From: Nonomuraea cavernae
GTDB taxonomy: Bacteria; Actinomycetota; Actinomycetes; Streptosporangiales; Streptosporangiaceae
Assembly (NCBI RefSeq): GCF_014646355.1
Contig: NZ_BMNH01000016.1
Location: 114,118 to 178,117, forward strand
Direction: 5' to 3'
Length of the DNA stretch: 64,000 bases
Made by a program: the position numbers and the translations under genes. Shown one piece after another: positions 41,487 to 52,215 of the stretch; positions within the stretch are counted from its first letter, which is position 1; the number at the start of each line of letters is the position of its first letter. Under the pieces are notes generated by a model. That model was not told the origin of the DNA. It saw only the letters and a list, made by a program, of their open reading frames with translations, and ran no database searches.

Positions 41487-41626
41487 GCGCGCGGGCCGTC
41501 CCGTTCCACTGCCCCTACTGCGGTGACGAGGACCTGGAGCCGTACGAGGGCGACGGCGGCTGGTACTGCAGGGCCTGCTCTCGCGCTTTCAAACTGAAAT
41601 TCCTCGGGATCGGAGTGAAGATATGA
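41483..41626 (+). CDS. Small zinc-ribbon protein of the sulfate reduction operon
   Basis: The 47-residue product has a clear zinc ribbon: FHCPYCGDEDLEPYE then WYCRACSRAFKLK, i.e. CxxC - 14 to 20 residues - CxxC. It overlaps sir at its start and cysH at its end, both by ATGA, so it is translated with them. Similar small proteins sit between sir and cysH in many actinomycetes. A role in supporting sulfite or APS reductase is inferred only from position. Confidence 0.85.
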   Translation: MSARAVPFHCPYCGDEDLEPYEGDGGWYCRACSRAFKLKFLGIGVKI

Positions 41627-42351
41627 CGCTGGTGGACATCGAAGTCGGTTTAAGAGAGCAGCGCGGCACGCTCGACCTGCAGGACATCGTCGACTCCGCC
41701 GCGATCTTTCTTGAGGAAGCCTCTCCCCGCGAGATCATCCGGTGGGCGGCGGCGACGTTCGGCGACCGGCTCTGCCTGACCTCCTCCATGAGCGACGCCC
41801 TGCTCATCGATCTGGTCAGCCGGGTCAAGCCCGGTGTCGACGTGCTGTTCATCGACACCGGCTACCACTTCGCCGAGACGGTCGGCACGCGTGACGCGGT
41901 GCGCCAGGTCTACGACGTCAACGTGATCGACGTGAAGCCGTCGCGGACGGTCGAGGAGCAGGACCGCGAGCTCGGTCCGCGCCTGTTCGGCCGCAACCCC
42001 GACCTGTGCTGCTACCTGCGCAAGGTGGAGCCGCTCAACCGGGCGCTGGAGCCCTACCTGGCGTGGGTCTCCGGCATCCGCCGCGACGAGTCGCCCACCC
42101 GCGCCGAGACCAAGGTCGTCGAGTGGGACGCCAAGCGGCAGATGGTCAAGGTCAACCCGATCGCCCGGTGGACCCAGGACGACGTCGACAACTACATGGC
42201 CGACAACGGGGTGCTGATCAACCCGTTGCACTACGACAACTATCCCTCGATCGGCTGCGCCCCCTGCACCAGGCAGGTCGCGGACGGCGAGGACCCGCGC
42301 AGCGGCCGCTGGGCGGGGCTGGGGAAGGTCGAATGCGGCATTCACCTGTGA
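41623..42351 (+). CDS. cysH: Adenylylsulfate (APS) reductase, thioredoxin-dependent
   Basis: This 242-residue enzyme reduces adenylyl sulfate to sulfite. C129-C130 and C212-x-x-C215 bind a [4Fe-4S] cluster, which marks it as the APS type rather than the cluster-free PAPS type. The catalytic cysteine is C238 in ECGIHL at the C-terminus. The nucleotide loop is TSSMSDALL (53-61). It lies between the zinc-ribbon gene and the siroheme chelatase gene, overlapping both. Confidence 0.94.
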   Translation: MTLVDIEVGLREQRGTLDLQDIVDSAAIFLEEASPREIIRWAAATFGDRLCLTSSMSDALLIDLVSRVKPGVDVLFIDTGYHFAETVGTRDAVRQVYDVNVIDVKPSRTVEEQDRELGPRLFGRNPDLCCYLRKVEPLNRALEPYLAWVSGIRRDESPTRAETKVVEWDAKRQMVKVNPIARWTQDDVDNYMADNGVLINPLHYDNYPSIGCAPCTRQVADGEDPRSGRWAGLGKVECGIHL

Positions 42352-43187
42352 ACCCCGGCGTGTGGCCCGTCCCGTTGGCAGGCGGGGCGGGCCAGGACGT
42401 GCCCCTGGTGGCGGTGGCGCACGGGTCTCGCGATCCGCGCGCGGCCGCCACCGTGGAGGCGCTGCTGGACGAAGTACGGCGGGCGCGCCCCGGATTGCCG
42501 GTGCGCACCGCCTACCTCGATCACTCGGCCCCGACCCTCGCGCGGGCGCTGCACGGCCTGGAGGAGGCCGTGGTGCTGCCGCTGCTGCTGACGGAGGCGT
42601 ACCACAGCAGAGTGGACCTGCCGGCGGCGATCAACGAGGCCAGGGCACGCGACCCGCGGCTGCGCCTGCACTACGGCGCGACGCTCGGCCCTCACCCGCT
42701 CCTGACGGCCGCCCTGGAACGGCGGCTGGCCGAGGCGGGCGTCCCGCCTGGCGACCCGGACACAGCGGTCGTGCTGGTGTCGGCCGGTTCGAGCGACGCC
42801 CGCGCCAACGCGGTGATCGCCGAGATGGCCCGCGACTGGAGCCGTCGGCCCCACCCCGACGCCGGCGCGGCCCACCTGCCGTCCACCGGCCCCGGCCGGC
42901 CGGGCGAGCGCGGGTGGTGGGCGGTGACCGCCGCCTACGCGTCGGCCGCCGACCCCACGCCCGAGCAGGCGGTCGCGCTGCTCAGGCGGGCCGGCGCGCC
43001 CCGGGTGGCGGTCGCCCCCTACCTGCTGGCCCCCGGCTACTTCGCCGACAAGGTACGGCGCACCACGCTGGAGGCGGGCGCCGACGTGGTGGCCGGCGTG
43101 CTCGGTCCCGCGCCGGAGCCGGCCCGGGTGCTGCTGGAGCGGTACAACGCGGCGCTGCGCAGCCCAGCGGACATGGCGGCTTCCTAG
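42333..43187 (+). CDS. Sirohydrochlorin chelatase (CbiX/SirB-type)
   Basis: The 284-residue protein has two CbiX-like halves. The first contains VAVAHGSRDPRA and LLLTEAYHSRVDLP, whose histidines bind the metal in CbiX/SirB. It probably inserts iron into sirohydrochlorin to make siroheme for the sulfite reductase in the same operon. ATG 42333 has GGGGAAGG at good spacing; GTG 42348, which overlaps the cysH stop as GTGA, is an alternative. It is the last gene of the operon and converges with the sigma-fusion gene. Confidence 0.87.
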   Translation: MRHSPVNPGVWPVPLAGGAGQDVPLVAVAHGSRDPRAAATVEALLDEVRRARPGLPVRTAYLDHSAPTLARALHGLEEAVVLPLLLTEAYHSRVDLPAAINEARARDPRLRLHYGATLGPHPLLTAALERRLAEAGVPPGDPDTAVVLVSAGSSDARANAVIAEMARDWSRRPHPDAGAAHLPSTGPGRPGERGWWAVTAAYASAADPTPEQAVALLRRAGAPRVAVAPYLLAPGYFADKVRRTTLEAGADVVAGVLGPAPEPARVLLERYNAALRSPADMAAS

Positions 43188-43206
43188 GGGCGGCTCTCGG
43201 GAGTGG

Positions 43207-44061
43207 CTACCCAGAGGCGGCTCCCCAGAGGGGGCAGTCCAAGGCGCAGCCCCACCGGATGACCTTCCCCGAGCCCGGTTCGACGACGTGCCGGCTCAGG
43301 CAGGCCGAGTCGTCGACCACGTCCACCCGCCACCGGAGGGGATACGGGGCGGTCCGGGAGAGCGCCTCGGCCGCCCATTCGGCGCCCTTCGCGGTGGCCC
43401 CGGCCACCGTCTCGGGGATCAGGGCCACGGCGAACTCGTTGCGCTCTCCGGCGCGGACGGGGATGCCACCCGCCACCCGTGCCGGGGGCCGCGGGCCCAC
43501 CTCGCACGGCCCGTCGTCCACCAGCTCGCCGTTGACCCAGATCAGCACATGGGCGGCGGGTTCGCAGGTGATCCAGAAGCCGGCCTTCCGCACCTCCGGC
43601 GCCCAGACCGCGCTGAACGTCTCACGCGTGCCCCCGCGTTCGTAGGCGCCGAAGTAGAGAGGGGCGAGGGAGATCGTCCGCGTGGGAGTGGGCTGCGCCA
43701 GCTCGCCGGTCCACACTCCGGCCGGTGCGGGCGCCGTACCGGCGGAAGGCAGCCAGGCCGCCATCACGACGGCGGCCGCGGCGGCGGTGAGGGAGCCCAG
43801 GACCTGGACACGCCGCCGGCGGATCCGCCGCACCCTGCGTCCGACGTCGGCGACGGTCACGCCCCGGTAGGGACCGTCCTGGCTGTCGCGTTCAAGCAGT
43901 TCGCCTACCCGGCCCCAGGCGAGCCAGGCTCTGGCCAGGGCCGTCTGCACCAGGTCCTCGGCCGTGGCCCAGTCGCGACACAGCAGGTAGGCCGTCCTGA
44001 CGAGGCGGGCCGAGCGCTGCTCGACGTACTGCTCGAAATCGGCCTCGGAGCGGTCCCGCAT
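43207..44061 (-). CDS. Chimeric protein: sigma factor region 2 joined to a membrane/extracytoplasmic domain
   Basis: The first 50 residues (FEQYVEQRSARLVRTAYLLC then TAEDLVQTALARAWLAWGRV) are the SigE-family sigma region 2. Region 4 is absent. The frame continues at about residue 52 with ELLERDSQDGPYRGVTVADV, a juxtamembrane stretch VGRRVRRIRRRR, one membrane helix (about 85-105) and an outer domain of about 170 residues with four cysteines. In related loci these would be two adjacent genes, a sigma factor and a membrane partner. The simplest reading is an in-frame deletion that fused them. Whether the product is functional is uncertain; no stop or frameshift is present. Confidence 0.7.
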   Translation of the reverse strand: MRDRSEADFEQYVEQRSARLVRTAYLLCRDWATAEDLVQTALARAWLAWGRVGELLERDSQDGPYRGVTVADVGRRVRRIRRRRVQVLGSLTAAAAAVVMAAWLPSAGTAPAPAGVWTGELAQPTPTRTISLAPLYFGAYERGGTRETFSAVWAPEVRKAGFWITCEPAAHVLIWVNGELVDDGPCEVGPRPPARVAGGIPVRAGERNEFAVALIPETVAGATAKGAEWAAEALSRTAPYPLRWRVDVVDDSACLSRHVVEPGSGKVIRWGCALDCPLWGAASG

Positions 44062-44127
44062 CGGGGGATCCTCACTGTTCGGTGATGGTCACCGATGACT
44101 ACGCGCGAGGGACCGGCATCCGTTGCA

Positions 44128-44790
44128 TCAGTGGCCGCGGTCGAGCGAGCGGCGCTCGTCGCCCCAGTCCGCGCCGTGGAGCTGACGCCAGTGCTCCCGC
44201 CAGGCCGTCCAGCGCCGCTGGAGCGGCTTGACGCGGGAATCGCCGAGCACCTTGACGTCGCCCATCACCGTGTAGGCGTGCACCCGCACGACCGGAGCAC
44301 GGGTGCCCGGGGCGGCCTCCTCGACGTCGACCCGCTTGTCCCCCATGATCGCCATGCCGTCGAGGTCGATGTGGACGCCATCCGGGACGATGATCTTGAT
44401 GTCGCCCATGACCGAGACGGCCAGGATCTCCACCGTATCGGTGCGCACCTCGGCCTCGCGCAGGTCGAGCAGCACGTCGCCCATCACGGCGACGGCGCCC
44501 AGCTCCTGGTCGATCCGCCAGGTGCCGCGCCGCTTGGTGTCGCCCATGATGCCGACGAACCATCGGCGCTTCCTGCCCTCGCGTGGCTGGAGCGGCGCGG
44601 GCGCCGCGCCCTCGGGCAGGTCCTGGGTGAGCAGGGCCAGCTCAGCATGGGTGGTGGCGGTGTAGGCCGCCTCGGTGCGGTCGGTAAGCTCGGCGAGTGT
44701 GAGCCGGCCGTCCACCGAGGCCACGCGGAGCAGCTCGACCACGGCTTCACGCTCGGCGTCGGAGGCGCGAACGTCACCAGCGTCAGTCAT
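44128..44790 (-). CDS. DUF1707 protein with LiaF-like C-terminal region
   Basis: The 220-residue protein starts with the DUF1707 domain (DVRASDAEREAVVELLRVASVDGRLTLAELTDRTEAAYTA). The second half has repeated VMGD/IMGD blocks (FVGIMGDTKRRG, VAVMGDVLLDLRE, VSVMGDIKI, TVMGDVKVLG) as in the LiaF/DUF4097-like cell-envelope response domain. It is soluble with no membrane segment. Such proteins may be membrane-associated stress adaptors. The start ATG at 44790 has no strong ribosome binding site. Confidence 0.85.
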   Translation of the reverse strand: MTDAGDVRASDAEREAVVELLRVASVDGRLTLAELTDRTEAAYTATTHAELALLTQDLPEGAAPAPLQPREGRKRRWFVGIMGDTKRRGTWRIDQELGAVAVMGDVLLDLREAEVRTDTVEILAVSVMGDIKIIVPDGVHIDLDGMAIMGDKRVDVEEAAPGTRAPVVRVHAYTVMGDVKVLGDSRVKPLQRRWTAWREHWRQLHGADWGDERRSLDRGH

Positions 44791-44936
44791 ACTCGCAACA
44801 TATCGCGTTTGATGCCTCTATGGCTCTCCCCGCCCCGGAATAGCCACTATACGGACAATTCATCTATGCTTCCGGCGCGGCTGACACGACCTGTTCCTGG
44901 CCCGACCAGCGGCCGGATCAGGTTAGGGTCCCAGTC

Positions 44937-46286
44937 ATGCATGAGGAACAGCTCTACCGGGCCGCGTTGAACGGCGAGTCACAGACCGTGAGCGAGCTCA
45001 TCGCCGCCGGCACCGACCCCAACCAGCCCAGCGAGGGCGAGGACGAGGGGCTGCCACTGTGCGCCGCCGCCGCCTGGGACCGGGCCGAGGTCGCGACCAC
45101 GCTGCTGGCCGCCGGGGCGGAGGTGAACGCCCGCGAAAGCGGCGGCTGGACCGCGCTGCTCTGGGCCGCGGCCAACGGCCACGCCGACACCGCCAGGGTG
45201 CTGATCGAGGCGGGAGCCGCGATCGACGACGCCAACGACGACGGCGACACCCCCTTGACGCTCGCCGCCCGGCGCGGCGCGCTCGGCGTGGTCCGGTTGC
45301 TGCTGGAGCACGGCGCCTCGGCCCAGAAGTACGACGGCGACGGCGACACCGCGCTCGACATCGCCATCGACTGGGTGGGCGTGCACCTGGAGTCGGCGCT
45401 GCTCGACCAGATCGCCCAGGACGACTGGGAGTACGTCGTCGGCCGGCAGTTCGCCAAGGACGGCACCGAGCTGGTCACGGTCGCGGGCCGCTCCGCCGAC
45501 GGCTCCGAGACCGAGCAGGTCCAGGCGCAGCGCGGGCACGCGGCCATCGCCACCCTGCTGGAGGACGCCACGGGCGCCTACACCCCCTTCGAGCAGCTGG
45601 TCGCGCGGGCCCTGGCGCACCGCGACACCGACGAGGACGCCGAGACGTGGTGGATCGTGGCCGACACGCTGGGCAAGCGGGCCGACGACGAGACCTACGA
45701 GGCGCTGGCCAAGCTCTGCGTGAGCGAGGACGCCAGGGAGCGTGAGTTCGGGGTCGACGCGATCGCCCAGTTCGGGGTGACCGAGGACGACAAGCCCTAC
45801 CTCGACCGGACGCTGCCGCTGCTGCGGAAGATGGCGACCACCGAGGGCAACCCGCAGGTGCTCCGCTCGGTGCTGGCGGCGCTCGGCCACCAGGGCGACC
45901 CGCGGGCCCTGCCGGACGTCCTGGACATCATCCAGCGGCCCGGTCACAAGCGCACCATGACCGACGCGATCGCGCTGGCCGACGTGCTGCCGCCCGACCA
46001 CGCCGAGGGCCTGGCCCTGCTGATCTCCATGACCGAGGACACCGACGACGAGGTGCGCGACTGGGCCACGTCCGGTCTGGCCTCGGTGGCCGCCGACACC
46101 CCGGAGATCCGCCAGGCCCTGGCCGCCCGGCTCGACGACGCCGATCTGCGTACGGTCGCCGAGGCCACGCGCGGGCTGGCGGAGCGGGGCGACGCCCGAG
46201 CGGCCCACGGGGTCAAGCGGGTGCTGGCCGACAGCGACGACGACTACGCCCGCGAGCTGGTGACGGAGGCCTCGGCCAAGCTCTGA
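44937..46286 (+). CDS. Ankyrin and HEAT repeat protein
   Basis: The 449-residue protein has an N-terminal block of about four ankyrin repeats (residues 5-140; GWTALLWAAANGHADTARVLIEAGA and GDTPLTLAARRGALGVVRLLLEHGA). A middle linker leads to HEAT-like repeats (about 215-445; VLRSVLAALGHQGDPRALPDVLDII). It is acidic and lacks a signal peptide, so it is probably an intracellular protein-interaction scaffold. ATG 44937 follows AGGGTCCC. A GC hairpin with a 7-bp stem (46285-46301) overlaps its end. Confidence 0.88.
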   Translation: MHEEQLYRAALNGESQTVSELIAAGTDPNQPSEGEDEGLPLCAAAAWDRAEVATTLLAAGAEVNARESGGWTALLWAAANGHADTARVLIEAGAAIDDANDDGDTPLTLAARRGALGVVRLLLEHGASAQKYDGDGDTALDIAIDWVGVHLESALLDQIAQDDWEYVVGRQFAKDGTELVTVAGRSADGSETEQVQAQRGHAAIATLLEDATGAYTPFEQLVARALAHRDTDEDAETWWIVADTLGKRADDETYEALAKLCVSEDAREREFGVDAIAQFGVTEDDKPYLDRTLPLLRKMATTEGNPQVLRSVLAALGHQGDPRALPDVLDIIQRPGHKRTMTDAIALADVLPPDHAEGLALLISMTEDTDDEVRDWATSGLASVAADTPEIRQALAARLDDADLRTVAEATRGLAERGDARAAHGVKRVLADSDDDYARELVTEASAKL

Positions 46287-46320
46287 CCGGCCTGGCCGGT
46301 CTCGCCGTGGGCAAGGCCCT

Positions 46321-46380
46321 GCTCGGTCGCGGTGTGCTCGGTCGCGGTGTGCTCGGCGGCGGCGTGCTCGGCCGCCGGCC
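46321..46380. repeat. Four copies of a 15-bp unit
   Basis: The unit GCTCGGTCGCGGTGT occurs twice exactly (46321-46335, 46336-46350) and twice with changes (46351-46365, 46366-46380). It lies between the convergent ankyrin and membrane protein genes. Confidence 0.75.
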
Positions 46381-46396
46381 GGAGCAGCCCGCGTCG

Positions 46397-46741
46397 TCAG
46401 TCGCGTCCGACGGTGGTGAAGACCACGTTGACCAGGACGATCGCGAACCAGATGGCGGGGATCACCCACGGGTTGCCCTGGGTGGCGGTGAGGGCGAGGG
46501 TGGCCAGCGTGCCAAGGCTCAGCGAGACGATCGCCAGAGCCAGCCGCTGGCCGTGGCCAGGCCCGCCCGACTTGGCCGCCTTCTTGCCCTTGCCCGTGGT
46601 GGCGGCGACGCGCTCGTCCACCCGCCGGTCGATCTCCTTGCCCATCTTGTCGAGGAAGGACTCGACGACCGCGTCCTCGAAGTCGGGGCCGAGGTCGCGG
46701 CGCGCGGACACGGCGGCGCGCAGCTCATCACCGGTGCTCAT
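46397..46741 (-). CDS. Small membrane protein of unknown function
   Basis: The 114-residue product has a hydrophilic N-terminal half (DLGPDFEDAVVESFLDKMGKEIDRRVDERVAA) and two C-terminal membrane segments (LALAIVSLSLGTLATLAL and NPWVIPAIWFAIVLVNVVF). This layout resembles actinobacterial proteins with a cytoplasmic coiled region and a helical hairpin. ATG 46741 is used because the longer frame to 46777 adds an unlikely basic lead. Function unknown. Confidence 0.75.
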   Translation of the reverse strand: MSTGDELRAAVSARRDLGPDFEDAVVESFLDKMGKEIDRRVDERVAATTGKGKKAAKSGGPGHGQRLALAIVSLSLGTLATLALTATQGNPWVIPAIWFAIVLVNVVFTTVGRD

Positions 46742-46813
46742 ATGACGAGATATAGCGCGATAACCAGCTCTGCGCAAAGCCCGTCCGGAACGGAGCCGCC
46801 TCGTCGAAGCGGC

Positions 46814-48010
46814 TCAGCGGGCCAGGATGTCGTCGAGGTTGTACGAGATCGGCCGCTCCAGCTGCTCGTACGTGCACGACTCAGGGGTGCGGTCGGGCCT
46901 CAGGCGCCGCCACTGGGCGGTGTGGCGGAACCGGTCGCCCTCCATCTGGTCGTAGGCCACCTCGATCACCAGCTCCGGCCGCAGCGGGATGAACGACAGA
47001 TCCTTCTTGGCGTTCCACCGCGAGATCGCGCCGGGCACCCGCTGGCCGCCGGTCGCGGGACCGGCGGCGGGCTGCCCGATGGTGGCCTGCGCCTGCTCGG
47101 CCCAGTGCCCCCACGGGTGCTCGCCCAGGTCGGCGATGTACGGCTTGAGCTCCTCCACCAGCTCGGCCCGGCGGGCCATCGGGAACGAGGCGGCCACGCC
47201 CACATGGTGGAGCCTGCCGTCGTCGCCGTAGAGGCCGAGCAGGATCGAGCCCACGATCGGCCCGGTCTTGTGCTCGCGGTAGCCGGCGATCACCACGTCG
47301 GCGGTGCGCTCGTGCTTGACCTTGAACATCGTCCGCTTGTCGGGGACGTAGGGCTGGTCGCCCGGCTTGACGATGATGCCGTCGAGGCCCGCGCCCTCGA
47401 ACATCTCGAACCACTCGGCCGCCTGCTCGTCGTTGGTGGTGACCGGGGTCAGCCGCACGGACTCGCCGGCCTGGCCGAAGATGCCCTCCAGGCGCGCGCG
47501 GCGCTCGGCGAACGGCGCCTCCATGAGCGACTCCGAGCCGAGTGCCAGCAGGTCGAAGGCCACGAACGAGGCCGGGGTCCGCTCGGCCAGCATCGTGACC
47601 CGTGAGAGCGCCGGGTGGATGCGCTGCTGCAACGCCTCGAAGTCGAGGTGGGAGCCGCGCGGCAGCACGATCTCGCCGTCGACCACCACCCGGTCGGGCA
47701 GCTCGGCCCTGACCGCCTCGACCAGCTCGGGGAAGTAGCGCGTGAACGGCCGCTCCTTGCGGCTGCCCAGGTAGACCTCGTCGCCGTCGCGGAACACGAT
47801 GCAGCGGAAGCCGTCCCACTTCGGCTCGTAGAACAGCGTGCCGTCCTGCTTGGGCATCGCCTTGACCGGCTTGGCCAGCATCGGCGGCACAGGCGGCCGC
47901 ACCGGCAGGTTGGGCACCGGCTCCGGCTCGGCCGCGGCCTCAGGGACGCCCTCGGGAACGGCCTCGGCGGCGGGCGCGGCGGGCTCACGGGTGGGCTCGG
48001 GCTCAGTCAT
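46814..48010 (-). CDS. ligC: ATP-dependent DNA ligase, LigC-type
   Basis: The 398-residue protein is an ATP-dependent ligase. The adenylated lysine is K64 in EPKWDGFR; the other nucleotidyltransferase motifs VDGEIVLPR, GLDGIIVKPGD and MFKVKH are present. An OB-fold follows (VIAGYREHKTGPIVGSILLGLY). A Pro/Glu/Ala-rich tail of about 40 residues precedes the domain. It lacks the polymerase and nuclease domains of LigD, matching mycobacterial LigC, an accessory repair ligase. It overlaps the RibD-like gene by 8 bp. Confidence 0.9.
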   Translation of the reverse strand: MTEPEPTREPAAPAAEAVPEGVPEAAAEPEPVPNLPVRPPVPPMLAKPVKAMPKQDGTLFYEPKWDGFRCIVFRDGDEVYLGSRKERPFTRYFPELVEAVRAELPDRVVVDGEIVLPRGSHLDFEALQQRIHPALSRVTMLAERTPASFVAFDLLALGSESLMEAPFAERRARLEGIFGQAGESVRLTPVTTNDEQAAEWFEMFEGAGLDGIIVKPGDQPYVPDKRTMFKVKHERTADVVIAGYREHKTGPIVGSILLGLYGDDGRLHHVGVAASFPMARRAELVEELKPYIADLGEHPWGHWAEQAQATIGQPAAGPATGGQRVPGAISRWNAKKDLSFIPLRPELVIEVAYDQMEGDRFRHTAQWRRLRPDRTPESCTYEQLERPISYNLDDILAR

Positions 48011-48728
48011 GACTCAACTCCCTGATGTAGCGGCAGAAGAGGACGCCTTCCTCTTCGAGCACCTGACGGAGATCGAGCCTGACCTGGGCCGTCTCACCGT
48101 TGACGATGCGCGCGGCGTCGCCCCCCAGCAGCAGCGGGCTGACCGACAGGCAGAGCTCGTCGATCAGCCCGGCCTCCGCGAGCTGGGCGTTGACCCGGGG
48201 CCCGCCCTCGCACAGCACCCTGGTCAGGCCGCGCGCGTGCAGCTCGGCCACGGCCCGCGGCAGGTCGACCCGGACGTCGCCCGCCACGATCACGTCGGCC
48301 ACCTGGGCGGCCTGCCTGCGGCCTTCGGCGGGGGCGGCCTCGCAGGTGATGACGATGGTGCGGGTGGCCGCCTCGGTGAACAGAGGGCTGCCGAAGTCGA
48401 GGCCGAGGCCGCGGCTGAGCACCGCGATGGGCGGGGCGGGCGGCCTGCCCTCGCGCAGCGCCCGCCAGGAGTCGCGGGGTTTGGCGGGGCCGTAGCCCTC
48501 GGCGCGGACGGTGGCGGCGCCCGCGAGCACCACGTCGGCCAGCCCGCGCAGGACTCCGAAGACGCGCCGGTCACCACGGCTCGACAGGCCGCCCGACAGG
48601 CCCTTCAGCCACGCGGCGCCGTCGGCGCTGGCGACCATGTTGGCGCGTAGCCACGGGCGGTCGGCCGGGTAGGCATAGGCCTGCGCGATGTCAGGATCGT
48701 CCTGTATGTCGGGATAGATGCGCCGCAC
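48003..48728 (-). CDS. RibD-type pyrimidine reductase family protein
   Basis: The 241-residue protein belongs to the RibD C-terminal/dihydrofolate reductase-like fold: WLRANMVASADGAAW at the NADPH end, LRGLADVVLAGAATVRAEGYGP and VLCEGGPRVNAQLAEAGLIDELCLSVSPLLLGG near the C-terminus. No deaminase domain is present. The GTG at 48728 follows AGGTAGAGAG and gives the family start VRRIYPD. The 8-bp overlap with ligC indicates cotranscription. It may reduce a riboflavin intermediate or act on another substrate; no other rib genes are nearby. Confidence 0.85.
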   Translation of the reverse strand: MRRIYPDIQDDPDIAQAYAYPADRPWLRANMVASADGAAWLKGLSGGLSSRGDRRVFGVLRGLADVVLAGAATVRAEGYGPAKPRDSWRALREGRPPAPPIAVLSRGLGLDFGSPLFTEAATRTIVITCEAAPAEGRRQAAQVADVIVAGDVRVDLPRAVAELHARGLTRVLCEGGPRVNAQLAEAGLIDELCLSVSPLLLGGDAARIVNGETAQVRLDLRQVLEEEGVLFCRYIRELSHD

Positions 48729-48874
48729 CTCTCTACCTTGGCACACGCCTCCGACAGACAGCCCGCACAGGTGGCTTTGACCGCAGGCATAGCACTTTGG
48801 CGTATCGAATGGCATACGTGGCGTGATGTACATAACGTGGCCGACAGGTGTCCGGGGACTCCAGGGAGGTCCGG

Positions 48875-49279
48875 GTGGGGCTGATCACCGCTGTGACGTG
48901 GGCCTTCACCGCACTGGTGGGGATCTACCCGCTCTACCTGTGGCTCGCGGGCGGTGGGCCCCGGCGGCAGGCCGCCAAGGTCACCCGCTTCCCTGTGACG
49001 CTGCTCTTCTCGCATCCGGTGCTGGCGGTGGCGGCGCTGGGCTGCTGGATCGGCCACCTGGTGACCGGCGACCGGGTGCTGGCCTGGGTCGCGTTCGCGG
49101 TGCTGGCGGTGGCGGCGCTGCTGGGCTTCGTGATGTTCACGCGGTGGCTCGGGGCGGGGCGGCACGCCCGGGACGCCGAACGGCGCTTCCCCTTCCTTGC
49201 CGTCGGGCTGCACGGCGTGGCCGGGGTGGTCACGTTCGTGCTGGTGCTTCTCACCGCGAGCGTGATGCGCGGGACCTGA
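48875..49279 (+). CDS. Membrane protein of unknown function
   Basis: This 134-residue protein has four hydrophobic segments (about 5-25, 45-60, 65-90, 105-130) and short charged loops (RWLGAGRHARDAERRFP). GTG 48875 has GGGAGG upstream and is preferred over GTG 48848. It stands alone, divergent from the RibD/ligC operon, and its end is followed by an 8-bp tandem repeat. No function can be assigned. Confidence 0.75.
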   Translation: MGLITAVTWAFTALVGIYPLYLWLAGGGPRRQAAKVTRFPVTLLFSHPVLAVAALGCWIGHLVTGDRVLAWVAFAVLAVAALLGFVMFTRWLGAGRHARDAERRFPFLAVGLHGVAGVVTFVLVLLTASVMRGT

Positions 49280-49328
49280 GCGGCGTCGGACGTGACTCCT
49301 GGCACTCCCGGACTCTCGGCGCTGCCAG

Positions 49329-49440
49329 ACCTCCAGACCTCCAGACCTCCGGACTTCCGGACTTCCGGACTTCCGGACTTCCGGACTTCCGGACTTCCGG
49401 ACTTCCGGACTTCCGGACTTCCGGACTTCCGGACTTCCGG
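49329..49440. repeat. Fourteen-copy 8-bp tandem repeat
   Basis: Fourteen adjacent 8-bp units: two ACCTCCAG, one ACCTCCGG, eleven ACTTCCGG. A similar sequence GGACTCTCKGCGCTGCC flanks both ends (ending before 49329 and starting at 49439), suggesting slippage or unequal exchange. It lies between a membrane protein gene and glgX, both ending here. Confidence 0.9.
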
Positions 49441-49482
49441 ACTCTCTGCGCTGCCGGGCTCCCGGCGCGGAGGTGCGCCGGG

Positions 49483-51606
<2,124 letters not shown>

Positions 51607-51639
51607 GTGACCCGATTGTCGCATGCGATCGCGGTCTTG

Positions 51640-52065
51640 CTATAGCAGTTGGGCGTTGAGAGTGATCGTCGTGCCCGCGAGCGCCTTGCTCACCGGGCAG
51701 TTGGCCTTGGCCGTCTCGGCCGCCTGCTGGAACTGCTCGGCCGTGATGCCGGGCACCTGGCCCTGCACGGACAGGACGATGCCGGTGATGCCCTCACCCG
51801 GCTGGAAGGTCACGTCGGCGCTGGTGCGCAGCGACTCGGGCGGAGTGCCGGCACCGGCCAGCCCGTGGGAGAGCGCCATCGAGAAGCAGGAGGAGTGGGC
51901 GGCGGCGATGAGCTCCTCCGGCGACGTCTTGCCGTTGGCCGCCTCAGCTCTGGACGCCCACGAGACCTCGAAGGTGCCGACGCCGGACGTGTCGAGCGAC
52001 ACCGTGCCCGAGCCGTCGAGCAGGGCGCCCTTCCACTGCGTGGTGGCGGTGCGGATGGTGGCCAT
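51640..52065 (-). CDS. OsmC family peroxiredoxin
   Basis: OsmC proteins reduce organic hydroperoxides with two cysteine thiols. In this 141-residue protein C60 is in ELIAAAHSSCFSMAL and the second cysteine in TAKANCPVSKAL (about 125). Both catalytic cysteines and the following helices are present. ATG 52065 follows GAGGAGG with ideal spacing. It is divergent from an ECF sigma factor gene, which may control it. Confidence 0.93.
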   Translation of the reverse strand: MATIRTATTQWKGALLDGSGTVSLDTSGVGTFEVSWASRAEAANGKTSPEELIAAAHSSCFSMALSHGLAGAGTPPESLRTSADVTFQPGEGITGIVLSVQGQVPGITAEQFQQAAETAKANCPVSKALAGTTITLNAQLL

Positions 52066-52215
52066 GGCGAATCCTCCTCTGTCGTGAATCTTCGACATTA
52101 CCGTGAGGCTGACAAAGTTCGGCGACCGAGTCATCCGACTCAACATCCGCGGCGAATAGTGTCATGCTCGGGTCGCGGCGCACCCGCCGCCTTGGTCCGG
52201 ATCTACGGGAGTGTG

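Noticed and set aside
49329..49440. Possible CRISPR array
   Set aside because: Units are 8 bp and directly adjacent with no spacers; it is a simple tandem repeat.
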